Below are positions 44,756-53,770 of a stretch of 64,000 nt of DNA, one piece after another (positions within the stretch are counted from its first letter, which is position 1; each line of letters begins with the position of its first letter). The stretch covers positions 1 through 64,000 of the forward strand of contig CAZHFZ010000008.1 in NCBI GenBank assembly GCA_964531455.1, written 5' to 3'. The notes under the pieces are model-generated. The model saw only the letters and a list, made by a program, of their open reading frames with translations. It was not told where the DNA came from and ran no database searches. The translations under genes were made by a program, and so were the position numbers. The stretch comes from Ga0077527 sp964531455. GTDB lineage: Bacteria > Pseudomonadota > Gammaproteobacteria > Burkholderiales > SG8-41.

Positions 44756-47700
44756 TCAGGCAACCAACCGCTTGTGCAGATCCTGCAGCGCATAAACCTG
44801 GAGCTCGCGCGCCTGAGCCATGCCGTTGGCTGCAGCGCGTGCACCAGCGAGCGTCGTATACAGTGTAACGCGCTGCTGCAGCGCCGCGCGACGGATCGAA
44901 TACGAATCACGGATCGCCGAGCGTTTTTCCTCGACCGTGTTGATGATCAACACGATTTCGCCATTCTTGATCATGTCGACAATATGCGGCCGACCTTCTG
45001 CAACCTTGTTGACGCGCGTTACCGCAAGACCGCCCGCCTCCAGCGCCTTCGCCGTCCCGTGGGTAGCCACCAGCGTAAAACCCATGCCAGTAAGGACCCG
45101 GGCAATATCAAGCACGCGCTCCTTGTCAGCATCGCGGAGACTGACAAAGACCTTGCCGGATTTCGGCAGACGCTCGCCAGAACCCAACTGGGATTTGACG
45201 AAAGCCTCGGCAAAGGTTTCGCCAACGCCCATCACTTCGCCGGTTGATTTCATTTCCGGCCCGAGGATGGTGTCCGCCCCCGGGAACTTGATGAAGGGGA
45301 ATACAGCTTCCTTGACACAAAAATACGGAGGCACGATTTCGCGCGTTACACCCTGATCCGCCAATGAGCGGCCGGCCATGCAGCGGGCGGCAATCTTGGC
45401 CAGCGGCAGTCCGGTCGCCTTGGACACAAACGGAACCGTGCGCGACGCCCGCGGATTCACTTCCAGCACATAGACCACATCACCTTCAGGTCCGTTCTGG
45501 ATGGCGAACTGCACATTCATCAGGCCATTGACCTTCAATGCCGTGGCCATGGCCACAGTCTGCCTGCGCAGTTCTTCCTGTAATTCAGGAGAAAGCGAAA
45601 AAGGCGGCAACGAGCATGCCGAGTCGCCGGAATGCACGCCTGCCTGCTCAATATGCTCCATCACGCCACCAATGATTACTTCGGCGCCGTCGCTGATGGC
45701 ATCGACATCAACCTCAATAGCATCATTGAGAAATCTGTCCAGCAATACCGGCGAATCATTGGAAACCTTGATCGCCTCACGCATATACCGCTCAAGTTCG
45801 CTCTGCTCGTGGACAATTTCCATGGCGCGGCCGCCCAGCACATAGGAAGGGCGTACCACCAGCGGATAACCAATCTCGGCTGCGGCAGCCAGCGCCTTCT
45901 GTGCACTGCGTGCGGTTCGGTTCGGCGGCTGCTTGAGTTTAAGTTTGGTCAGCAGCTTCTGGAAGCGCTCACGGTCTTCGGCAATATCGATCGAATCCGG
46001 CGACGTGCCAATGATGGGCACTCCGTTGGCCTCAAGATCGCGCGCAAGTTTCAGCGGCGTCTGTCCGCCAAACTGCACGATTACACCAACGGGTTTTTCC
46101 AGGGCAACGATTTCCAGCACATCCTCAAGCGTTAACGGCTCGAAATACAGACGATCGGAAGTGTCGTAGTCGGTCGAAACGGTCTCGGGATTACAGTTGA
46201 CCATGATGGTCTCGAACCCGTCTTCGCGCAGCGCCAACGCGGCATGCACGCAGCAATAATCGAATTCGATGCCCTGCCCGATACGGTTGGGCCCGCCACC
46301 AAGAACCATGATCTTCTTGCGATCGGTGGGCTGCGCCTCGCAGTCCTCTTCGTACGTCGAATACATGTACGCCGTGCTGGTTGAGAACTCGGCCGCGCAG
46401 GTATCCACGCGCTTGTAGACCGGGCGCACACCCAGCGCATGACGATGCGCGCGCAAGACGTCCTGCTCCACCAGCAGCAGATTGGCAAGCCGGCGGTCGG
46501 AAAAACCTGCGCGCTTGAGCCTGCGCATGTCTACTGCATCAATGTCTTCCAGTTTACGACCGGCAAGCATCTTTTCCTGCCGGATGATGTCCTCGATCTG
46601 GGCGAGGAACCATGGATCAATATGCGAAAAACCATGGACCTCGTCCAGAGTCATTCCGCAACGGAAAGCGTCAGCTACGTAAAATATTCGTTCCGGACCG
46701 GGATCGCCCAACTCATTCTCGATGGCATCGATATCGGTGGTTTTTTCGTCAAATTCGTCAACACCGGTCTCCAGCCCGCGCAGGGCCTTCTGCATCGATT
46801 CCTGAATGGTGCGCCCCATGGCCATCACCTCTCCCACCGATTTCATCTGGGTGGTCAGGCGATCATCAGCCTGAGGGAATTTCTCGAATGCAAACCGCGG
46901 GATTTTGGTTACGACGTAATCGATGCTGGGCTCAAACGACGCCGGGGTCGCTCCGCCGGTAATCTCATTGCGCAACTCATCAAGCGTGTAGCCAATCGCC
47001 AGTTTTGCGGCGACCTTGGCGATCGGAAAACCCGTGGCTTTCGAGGCCAATGCCGATGAACGCGACACTCGGGGATTCATCTCGATGATGACCATTCGGC
47101 CATCCTTTGGATTGATACCGAATTGCACGTTCGAACCACCGGTTTCAACCCCGATCTCGCGCAGGCACGCGATCGAGGCATTACGCATGATCTGGTATTC
47201 CTTGTCAGTCAGCGTCTGCGCCGGCGCCACAGTGATCGAATCACCGGTATGCACCCCCATTGGATCGAAGTTTTCGATCGAGCAGATGATGATGCAGTTG
47301 TCGTTGCGGTCGCGCACGACCTCCATCTCGTACTCTTTCCAGCCGATGACCGACTCTTCAACCAGCACTTCCTTGGTCGGACTGGCATCGAGGCCGCGCT
47401 CGATGATGGCAACAAATTCTTCGCGGTTATAGGCAATTCCGCCACCAGTGCCGCCCAGCGTGAACGAAGGCCGGATAATCGTCGGGAAACCAACTGCCGC
47501 CTGCACCTGGAGCGCCTCTTCAAGGCTGTGCGCCAGCGCGGAGCGCGGGCTGTCGAGCCCGATCTTGGCCATCGCCTTCTTGAATTTTTCGCGATCCTCC
47601 GCCTTGTCGATGGCTTCTTTGGATGCACCGATCATTTCCACGCCGTACTTTTCCAGCACCCCGTGCTTGGCAAGGTCAAGCGCACAGTTCAACGCGGTCT

Positions 47701-47977
47701 GACCGCCCATTGTCGGCAGCAGTGCATCCGGACGCTCGGCAGCGATGATTTTTTCCACCACCTGCCAGGTCACCGGCTCTATATAAGTTGCATCCGCCAT
47801 GCCCGGATCAGTCATGATCGTCGCCGGGTTTGAATTCACCAGGATGACGCGATAACCTTCTTCGCGCAGCGCCTTGCAGGCCTGCGCACCGGAGTAATCA
47901 AATTCACAGGCCTGACCAATGATGATCGGGCCAGCACCGATGATGAGAACCGATTTGATGTCTGTACGTTTGGGCAT
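44756..47977 (-). CDS. carB: Carbamoyl-phosphate synthase large subunit CarB
   Basis: A 1073-residue synthase subunit making carbamoyl phosphate from bicarbonate, ammonia and two ATP for pyrimidines and arginine. Two homologous ATP-grasp halves are visible: one from IGAGPIIIGQACEFDYSGAQ with PSFTLGGTGGGIAYN, the other from GGGPNRIGQGIEFDYCCVHA with PSYVLGGRAMEIV. The C-terminal MGS-like allosteric domain begins near GKVFVSLRDADK. It follows carA with a two-base gap. Full length. Confidence 0.99.
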   Translation of the reverse strand: MPKRTDIKSVLIIGAGPIIIGQACEFDYSGAQACKALREEGYRVILVNSNPATIMTDPGMADATYIEPVTWQVVEKIIAAERPDALLPTMGGQTALNCALDLAKHGVLEKYGVEMIGASKEAIDKAEDREKFKKAMAKIGLDSPRSALAHSLEEALQVQAAVGFPTIIRPSFTLGGTGGGIAYNREEFVAIIERGLDASPTKEVLVEESVIGWKEYEMEVVRDRNDNCIIICSIENFDPMGVHTGDSITVAPAQTLTDKEYQIMRNASIACLREIGVETGGSNVQFGINPKDGRMVIIEMNPRVSRSSALASKATGFPIAKVAAKLAIGYTLDELRNEITGGATPASFEPSIDYVVTKIPRFAFEKFPQADDRLTTQMKSVGEVMAMGRTIQESMQKALRGLETGVDEFDEKTTDIDAIENELGDPGPERIFYVADAFRCGMTLDEVHGFSHIDPWFLAQIEDIIRQEKMLAGRKLEDIDAVDMRRLKRAGFSDRRLANLLLVEQDVLRAHRHALGVRPVYKRVDTCAAEFSTSTAYMYSTYEEDCEAQPTDRKKIMVLGGGPNRIGQGIEFDYCCVHAALALREDGFETIMVNCNPETVSTDYDTSDRLYFEPLTLEDVLEIVALEKPVGVIVQFGGQTPLKLARDLEANGVPIIGTSPDSIDIAEDRERFQKLLTKLKLKQPPNRTARSAQKALAAAAEIGYPLVVRPSYVLGGRAMEIVHEQSELERYMREAIKVSNDSPVLLDRFLNDAIEVDVDAISDGAEVIIGGVMEHIEQAGVHSGDSACSLPPFSLSPELQEELRRQTVAMATALKVNGLMNVQFAIQNGPEGDVVYVLEVNPRASRTVPFVSKATGLPLAKIAARCMAGRSLADQGVTREIVPPYFCVKEAVFPFIKFPGADTILGPEMKSTGEVMGVGETFAEAFVKSQLGSGERLPKSGKVFVSLRDADKERVLDIARVLTGMGFTLVATHGTAKALEAGGLAVTRVNKVAEGRPHIVDMIKNGEIVLIINTVEEKRSAIRDSYSIRRAALQQRVTLYTTLAGARAAANGMAQARELQVYALQDLHKRLVA

Positions 47978-47979
47978 AT

Positions 47980-49119
47980 TTACGTCCGCGCGAGGCGCTG
48001 CTCCATCGACTTCACGAAGCGGTCGAACAGGTAATCGACGTCATGCGGGCCCGGACTCGCCTCGGGGTGCCCCTGGAAGCAGAACGCCGGTTTGTCAGTC
48101 AGGGTGAAACCCTGAAGGCTGCCGTCGAACAGCGAAACATGGGTGACCCGTGCGTTGGCGGGCAGCGTCGCCGAATCCACAGCAAAACCGTGATTCTGGC
48201 TGGTGATCATCACCCGCTTCGAATCCAGATCCTGCACCGGGTGGTTTGCGCCGTGATGGCCGAATTTCATTTTCAGGGTCTTCGCGCCGCAGGCCAGCGC
48301 CAGCAGCTGGTGGCCCAGGCAAATTCCGAACAGTGGCAGACCGGCCGCGAGGAATTCACGAATGGCGCGAACCGCGTAGTCGCAGGGCTCGGGATCACCC
48401 GGGCCGTTCGACAGGAACACGCCATCCGGCTTGAGCTTCATGACATCCGCCGCAGCCGTCTGTGCGGGCACCACGGTCAGTTTGCAGCCGCGGGAAGCAA
48501 GCATGCGCAGAATGTTGCGTTTGACGCCGAAGTCGTAGGCAACAACATGGAAACGTGCACCGGTGCGTTTGCCATAGCCGCTGCCGAGTTGCCACTCGGT
48601 TTCGTCCGTCTCGTAGGACTTGGCGCAGGAAACCACCTTGGCCAGATCCATGCCGACCAGCCCCGGAAACTCACGGGCCGCCTGGAGCGCGGCCTGTTCA
48701 TCAATCCTGCCCGCCATGATGCAGCCGTCCTGCGCGCCCTTGTCGCGCAGCAGGCGCGTCAGCTTGCGGGTATCAATATCGGCGATGGCGACGATGTTTT
48801 CGCGCTTCAGATAATCGCTGAGATTCCAGTTTTCGCGAAAATTCGAAGACCGTAAAGGCAAATCGCGGATGACCAAGCCGGCGGCTTGGACTTTTTCGGA
48901 CTCGACATCTTCGGTATTGGCGCCGGTATTGCCGATGTGAGGGTAAGTCAGGGTAACGATCTGCCGGCAGTACGACGGATCGGTAAGGATTTCCTGGTAA
49001 CCGGTCAGCGCGGTGTTAAACACCACTTCGCCGGCCACGATACCCTCGGCGCCGATCGCGGAGCCTTGGAATACCGTGCCATCCTTGAGTACGAGAATGG
49101 CGGGCGTGCGCGATGACAC
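47980..49119 (-). CDS. carA: Carbamoyl-phosphate synthase small subunit CarA
   Basis: A 379-residue glutaminase subunit that supplies ammonia to CarB. The class-I amidotransferase nucleophile is the cysteine in LFGICLGHQLLALA, with catalytic His-Glu in FQGHPEASPGP. The start is GTG at 49119, supported by AGGAG at 49130-49126 on the minus strand. A stem-loop in the leader at 49155-49182 may influence expression. It forms an operon with carB, probably together with dapB upstream. Confidence 0.98.
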   Translation of the reverse strand: MSSRTPAILVLKDGTVFQGSAIGAEGIVAGEVVFNTALTGYQEILTDPSYCRQIVTLTYPHIGNTGANTEDVESEKVQAAGLVIRDLPLRSSNFRENWNLSDYLKRENIVAIADIDTRKLTRLLRDKGAQDGCIMAGRIDEQAALQAAREFPGLVGMDLAKVVSCAKSYETDETEWQLGSGYGKRTGARFHVVAYDFGVKRNILRMLASRGCKLTVVPAQTAAADVMKLKPDGVFLSNGPGDPEPCDYAVRAIREFLAAGLPLFGICLGHQLLALACGAKTLKMKFGHHGANHPVQDLDSKRVMITSQNHGFAVDSATLPANARVTHVSLFDGSLQGFTLTDKPAFCFQGHPEASPGPHDVDYLFDRFVKSMEQRLART

Positions 49120-49154
49120 AACAAGCTCCTGATTTTATTGGGTTTGATACGACA

Positions 49155-49182
49155 AGCGGGATGGGTTTGGGCCCGTCCCGCT
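49155..49182 (-). promoter_or_regulatory. Stem-loop in the dapB-carA intergenic region
   Basis: AGCGGGA / TCCCGCT with three further G-C pairs (GGG/CCC) inside, in the 161-bp gap between dapB and carA. No T-run follows on the minus strand, so it is more likely a leader structure or a pause or attenuation site than a classical terminator. Confidence 0.45.
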
Positions 49183-49280
49183 GTTCTTGAAGAAAGAATT
49201 ATACGCGAGGGCGGGAGACCCGACAAACCGTACAGCCCGCCTTCCCGAAAAATCAGCGACTTAATGCAAAACCTTGGTGC

Positions 49281-50102
49281 TTAATCCGCCTGTTTCAGAC
49301 CCAGCACGTCCCACATATCGTAAAGACCCGCCGGTTTACCCGTCAGAAACTGCGCAGCACGCAGGGCGCCCTGCGCGTAGGTGGTGCGACTACCCGAACG
49401 ATGAGTGATCTCGACCCGCTCTCCGGTGCCGGCAAACAGCACAGTATGATCGCCAACGATATCGCCGCCGCGGATGGTGGCAAATCCGATGCTGCCGGGC
49501 TTGCGCTCCCCGGTGTGACCCTCACGCGCATAGACTGCGCAATCAGACAGTTTTTTGCCCATGGCCCCGGCAACCACCTCGCCCATTTTCAATGCCGTCC
49601 CCGAAGGCGCATCAACCTTGTGTTTGTGATGCGCCTCGATTATTTCGATATCGTGATCAGATCCCATTGCTTTCGCCGCCATCTCCAGCAATTTCAGGGT
49701 GACGTTGACGCCGACACTCATGTTCGGGGCGAAAACAATGCCGATGTCGTGTGCGGCATCAGCAATCGCCTTTTTGCCTGCATCGTCAAATCCGGTGGTT
49801 CCGATCACCATCCCGACCTTGAGTTTGCGGCAGATGGCAAGATGCTGCAGGGTGCCTTCCGGCCGAGTGAAATCGATCAGCACGTCGCAAGCAGCAAGCA
49901 CCTGCCCGGGCTTGTCGCTGATCAGCACACCACAGGGTGCACCGCCCAATGCACCGGCATCGCAGCCGATCTGCGGACTTCCAGTCATTTCCAGCGCAGC
50001 AGCCAGCACCGCATTATCATCTTGCGCCACGGCATCAAGCAGCATGCGCCCCATACGGCCACCACTGCCGGCAATTGCGATTCGAGTCGGTTTCCGGTTC
50101 AT
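49281..50102 (-). CDS. dapB: 4-hydroxy-tetrahydrodipicolinate reductase DapB
   Basis: A 273-residue NAD(P)H reductase for the second step of the lysine/diaminopimelate pathway. The cofactor loop is IAGSGGRMGRMLL, the catalytic segment is EAHHKHKVDAPSGTAL, and GSRTTYAQGALRAAQFL lies near the C-terminus. Its partner dapA is 20 kb away at 28653. It follows bamE by two bases on the same strand. Confidence 0.98.
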   Translation of the reverse strand: MNRKPTRIAIAGSGGRMGRMLLDAVAQDDNAVLAAALEMTGSPQIGCDAGALGGAPCGVLISDKPGQVLAACDVLIDFTRPEGTLQHLAICRKLKVGMVIGTTGFDDAGKKAIADAAHDIGIVFAPNMSVGVNVTLKLLEMAAKAMGSDHDIEIIEAHHKHKVDAPSGTALKMGEVVAGAMGKKLSDCAVYAREGHTGERKPGSIGFATIRGGDIVGDHTVLFAGTGERVEITHRSGSRTTYAQGALRAAQFLTGKPAGLYDMWDVLGLKQAD

Positions 50103-50104
50103 GA

Positions 50105-50494
50105 CTATTTCTTCTCAGTCGCCGCAGCCGGTGCAGCAGCTGGTTTTGCATCAACAGGCTGCGCTGCGCCACTCGCTTTGACATCACCTTCAATCCGCAA
50201 CAACTCATTTCCGCTGAACACAATAGCCACAACACGCTGCTCAGTGAGCTCCCCTGCCTTGTACATCATGTAAAAATAATCCCAGCGATCGTTACGGAAC
50301 GGATCAACAATCAGCGGGGTTCCGAGCGCGAACCGGACCTGACTGCGCGTCATCCCGGGCTTGAGTTTCGCAACCATGTCCTGAGTCACATAGTTGCCCT
50401 GCTGAATGTCAATCTTGTATGGCTTAAGCGGAATCAGGGCCGTGGTGCTGCAGCCTGCCAGCATCATTGCCATTATTATCAGTAGTATTCTCAT
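50105..50494 (-). CDS. bamE: BamE (SmpA/OmlA), outer-membrane assembly lipoprotein
   Basis: A 129-residue lipoprotein of the BAM complex. The signal peptide ends in the lipobox LAGCSTT. The SmpA/OmlA core is KPYKIDIQQGNYVTQDM, then PGMTRSQVRFALGTPL and DPFRNDRWDYFY, which binds BamD and phosphatidylglycerol. An Ala-rich tail (PVDAKPAAAPAAATEKK) is added. It is divergent from fur, as in many beta- and gammaproteobacteria. Confidence 0.96.
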   Translation of the reverse strand: MRILLIIMAMMLAGCSTTALIPLKPYKIDIQQGNYVTQDMVAKLKPGMTRSQVRFALGTPLIVDPFRNDRWDYFYMMYKAGELTEQRVVAIVFSGNELLRIEGDVKASGAAQPVDAKPAAAPAAATEKK

Positions 50495-50606
50495 GGGGAT
50501 TTGGTCGTATCGCGTTGCCTGCCCGTTATCATGCGGCAGCAGGCTTTGCTGATATCATATCCGAGAACCAGTGCGCATGAGCACACCATTCACCACAGGA
50601 CGCGCG

Positions 50607-51038
50607 ATGAGTTCTCCGGAGCACCTGAAAACCATCGGCCTCAAGGCCACCCTGCCCAGGCTGCGCATTCTTGAGCTGTTCGAGAAAAGCCCGGTGCGTC
50701 ATCTTGCCGCTGAAGACGTCTACAAAAAACTGGTTGAGGAAGGCACCGACACCGGCCTCGCCACGGTCTACCGGGTACTGACACAGTTCGAGCAGGCCGG
50801 ACTGCTGGTGCGTCACCACTTCGAATCCGGAAAAGCGGTTTACGAACTTAACCAAGGCAGCCATCACGACCACCTGGTCTGCGTGCAATGCGGCCATGTC
50901 GAAGAGTTTTATGACCCCGAGATTGAAAAACGGCAGGAGAAGGTGGCGCAGGAAAGGGGGTTTCGCATCAACGACCATTCGCTGCACATTTATGCGGAAT
51001 GCATTCGCCCCAATTGCCCGCGCAAATCCTCTTCCTGA
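50607..51038 (+). CDS. fur: Ferric uptake regulator Fur
   Basis: A 143-residue iron-responsive repressor. The winged helix includes DTGLATVYRVLTQFEQAGLL. The metal-sensing HHDHL motif is at 86-90, and structural zinc ligands are C92-x2-C95 and C132-x4-C137. I chose the ATG at 50607 (MSSPEHLKTIGLKAT), with AGGA six bases upstream, rather than ATG 50577 or GTG 50571. It is divergent from bamE. No convincing Fur box is seen in the 112-bp spacer. Confidence 0.97.
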   Translation: MSSPEHLKTIGLKATLPRLRILELFEKSPVRHLAAEDVYKKLVEEGTDTGLATVYRVLTQFEQAGLLVRHHFESGKAVYELNQGSHHDHLVCVQCGHVEEFYDPEIEKRQEKVAQERGFRINDHSLHIYAECIRPNCPRKSSS

Positions 51039-51080
51039 GGCTGGATCAGCCAATACCGAATTGCATTAGTCGCAGCAAAG

Positions 51081-52745
51081 CTATTTGATCTTCAGACCCA
51101 GCATCTCTGCGGCATGCTGTCGAGTGGTTGCAGTGATTTTAACGCCCCCGAGCATGCGCGCAATTTCCTCAATGCGCCCTTTGTCGTCCAGTTCCACCAC
51201 CGCAGAGGCAACCTTTCCACTCACCGCAACCTTGCTGACCTGCCACTGGCGCTCTGCGGTGGCCGCCACCTGCGGCAGGTGCGTGATGCACATTACCTGA
51301 TGGCGGGCACCAAGTTCGCGCAGCATGCGGCCTACGATTTCGGCGACCCGTCCACCGATACCGACATCGACTTCATCAAAAATCAGCGTCGGCACCCTCG
51401 CGACGCGGCTCAAGACCGTTTGTATTGCCAGTGACAAGCGGGACAACTCACCGCCAGAGGCTGTTTTCGCAATAGGCTGCGCCGCAATGCCTTGATGCGG
51501 CGCGACGCGGAATTCAATCTGCTCCAGTCCGTGGGCGGCCGGACTCTCGAGTGGCTCAAGCGAAACCTCGAACACCCCCCCCTGCATCGCGAGTCCCTGC
51601 ATCCCCGCAGTAACTGCCTCAGCCAGTTTCTTCGCCGCCTTCCGGCGTCCTGCAGTAAGCTTCTTCGCCGCTTCGCGATAGGCCGCCTCAGCTTCCGCTT
51701 CTCGCCGGCGCAGCGTATCTGGATCACCGCCCGCTCCCAGCTCCGCAAGACGCTCGCGTGTGTGTTCAGCGAGTTCCGACAATGCATCCGGTTCAACCCG
51801 ATATTTGCGTGCAGCTGTATGCAATGCATCCAGGCGCTGCTCAACCTCACGCAGACGCTGCGGATCAAGGTCGGTGCGTTCACCATAACGGCGCAAAGCG
51901 CCAGCACCCTCCTGCAACTGAATTTGCGCCGGCTCCAGCGCATCAAGAATCTCCTTGAGCCGCGGATCATGCTGCAACAGCGGCTGCAGCCGGGCGATCA
52001 CTGCATTGAGCTGCTCCAGTGCAGCGCCCTCTCCCTCAGAAAGGATTTCCACCCCGGACTGAGCTGCCTCAATCAGGCTGGCGGCATGCGCCAACCGTCC
52101 ATGCTCAGCCCCGACCGACGTCCACTCCCCGGGCGCAAGCTTCAGCGCATCAAGATCCTGCAACTGCCATTCAAGACGTTCTCGCTCGGCATTGATTGCC
52201 GCCGCGTTACCCTCAAAAGCCAGGCGCTCCTCGCGCCGCCGCTGCCAGGTACGCCAAGCCTCGCCCACCAGTTCCGCATGTGATTCAAGGCCGCCGTAGG
52301 CGTCTGTCAGCGCACGCTGGGTAGCCGCGCGGCTGAGCGACTGGTGCTGGTGCTGACCATGAATATCAACCAGATAATCACCGGCCTCGCGCAACTGAGC
52401 TGCCGTGGCCGGATGGCCATTGATGAATCCACGGGAGCGACCCGATGACTCGACCACACGCCGCAGAAGACACACATCGTTATCGCCAGCAAGATCACAG
52501 TCAGTAAGCCAGCTTGCAAACGCACGATTGCCGTCGATCTCAAATTCGGCCGTAATATCCGCCCGCGTGGCGCCCTGACGCACCGATACCGGATCGGCGC
52601 GCTCACCCAGTGCCAGCGCCAGCGCATCGATCAGGATGGACTTGCCGGCACCGGTCTCCCCAGTCAACACCGTGAACCCGGAAGCAAATTCCAGTTCCAG
52701 ACGCTCGACGATTACAAAATCCGATATGGTCAGACGACGCAGCAT
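51081..52745 (-). CDS. recN: DNA repair protein RecN
   Basis: A 554-residue SMC-like ATPase for double-strand-break repair. Walker A is TGETGAGKSILIDALAL, coiled-coil arms span the middle (about 160-360), the signature is ASGGELSRLSLAIQ and Walker B is TLIFDEVDVGIGG. It is 23 bp downstream of nadK on the same strand, a conserved pair, and converges on fur. Confidence 0.97.
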   Translation of the reverse strand: MLRRLTISDFVIVERLELEFASGFTVLTGETGAGKSILIDALALALGERADPVSVRQGATRADITAEFEIDGNRAFASWLTDCDLAGDNDVCLLRRVVESSGRSRGFINGHPATAAQLREAGDYLVDIHGQHQHQSLSRAATQRALTDAYGGLESHAELVGEAWRTWQRRREERLAFEGNAAAINAERERLEWQLQDLDALKLAPGEWTSVGAEHGRLAHAASLIEAAQSGVEILSEGEGAALEQLNAVIARLQPLLQHDPRLKEILDALEPAQIQLQEGAGALRRYGERTDLDPQRLREVEQRLDALHTAARKYRVEPDALSELAEHTRERLAELGAGGDPDTLRRREAEAEAAYREAAKKLTAGRRKAAKKLAEAVTAGMQGLAMQGGVFEVSLEPLESPAAHGLEQIEFRVAPHQGIAAQPIAKTASGGELSRLSLAIQTVLSRVARVPTLIFDEVDVGIGGRVAEIVGRMLRELGARHQVMCITHLPQVAATAERQWQVSKVAVSGKVASAVVELDDKGRIEEIARMLGGVKITATTRQHAAEMLGLKIK

Positions 52746-52768
52746 GGCTTGAGTGAGAACCGCAGCGG

Positions 52769-53650
52769 TCAGTCGCGGTTCCAGTGCAGCTTTTCACGCA
52801 GCATCGCGTAATAGCTGTGACCGACGGGATGAAGCAGCTTGATCTGGTGAGGATAGCGGCGAACCACGACGCGGTCGCCTTCGCGCAGGTCGAAATGCGA
52901 ATGGCTGTCGAAATGCGCGCGTGGATCGTCAGCGCTGCGCACAACGATTTCAACCACGCTGTCTGCACTGATCACAATCGGCCGGTTGGACAGCGTATGC
53001 GGCGATACCGGCACCAGCGACATCACCGACAAGGACGGATGCACAATAGGCCCCCCCGAGGACAGCGCATAGGCCGTCGAACCGGTCGGCGTCGCCACAA
53101 TCAGGCCGTCCGAACGCTGGTTGTAAATGAACTGGCCGTCAATCCGAACCTCGATATCGACCAACCCGCCCTTGAAACCCTTGGCTACAACCACGTCATT
53201 GAAAGCGAGAACCTCGAACACACGCTCCTGACCGCCGTTGTTGCCGCTCCAGACCTCGGACTCGAACAACATGCGCTCTTCGGTCACGAACTGCCCGTCG
53301 AGGATTGCGGTAATGGTCTCGAACATCGTGTCGAGCGAAATGTCCGTCAGAAATCCGAGCCTTCCCTGATTGATGCCGACCAGCGCGACATCATAGGGTG
53401 CGAATGTGCGAGCGATATTCAACATCGTGCCGTCACCGCCGATGACAATCGCCAGATCGGCCTCACGTCCGAGATCTTCCAGCAGCAGCACGTCATAAGG
53501 ACAGTTCTGGATATGCGCCGCAGTCAGGCGGTCGAGCAGAACCTTGACGCCACGCGCCTCCAGGAAACGCGCAAGCCGCATCACCGGCTCCGCAACCTCC
53601 GGAGTCTTGTATTTACCGATCAATGCAACAGTGGGGAATGCAACAGACAT
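52769..53650 (-). CDS. nadK: NAD kinase NadK
   Basis: A 293-residue kinase phosphorylating NAD to NADP. The catalytic GGDGTMLNIAR motif and the NAD-binding NQGRLGFLTD and PTGSTAYALSSGGPIVHP are present. I chose the ATG at 53650 (MSVAFPTVALIGKYKTPEV); the frame continues upstream into the hrcA promoter. It is divergent from hrcA and followed by recN. Confidence 0.97.
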   Translation of the reverse strand: MSVAFPTVALIGKYKTPEVAEPVMRLARFLEARGVKVLLDRLTAAHIQNCPYDVLLLEDLGREADLAIVIGGDGTMLNIARTFAPYDVALVGINQGRLGFLTDISLDTMFETITAILDGQFVTEERMLFESEVWSGNNGGQERVFEVLAFNDVVVAKGFKGGLVDIEVRIDGQFIYNQRSDGLIVATPTGSTAYALSSGGPIVHPSLSVMSLVPVSPHTLSNRPIVISADSVVEIVVRSADDPRAHFDSHSHFDLREGDRVVVRRYPHQIKLLHPVGHSYYAMLREKLHWNRD

Positions 53651-53712
53651 GATCGCATTAAACCACAATTCCCGCGCAGCAGGCAGCGCGCAAATCCAAT
53701 TAAAACAATGCA

Positions 53713-53739
53713 TTGGCGCTCAACCACAACGAGTGCTGG
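53713..53739 (+). promoter_or_regulatory. CIRCE-like element upstream of hrcA
   Basis: TTGGCGCTC, nine bases, then GAGTGCTGG. The consensus CIRCE is TTAGCACTC-N9-GAGTGCTAA; each half matches seven of nine and the spacing is exact. It lies 31 bp upstream of the hrcA start, so HrcA probably represses its own gene. Confidence 0.65.
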
Positions 53740-53770
53740 CCGACTGGTCTTTTTGTGTAAAATGATTTTC

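Noticed and set aside
50495..50606. Possible Fur box between bamE and fur (TGATATCATAT)
   Set aside because: It matches too few positions of the 19-base consensus to claim autoregulation.
52784..53770. Long upstream extension of the hrcA reading frame across nadK
   Set aside because: The extension is antisense to nadK; HrcA homology starts only at 53771.
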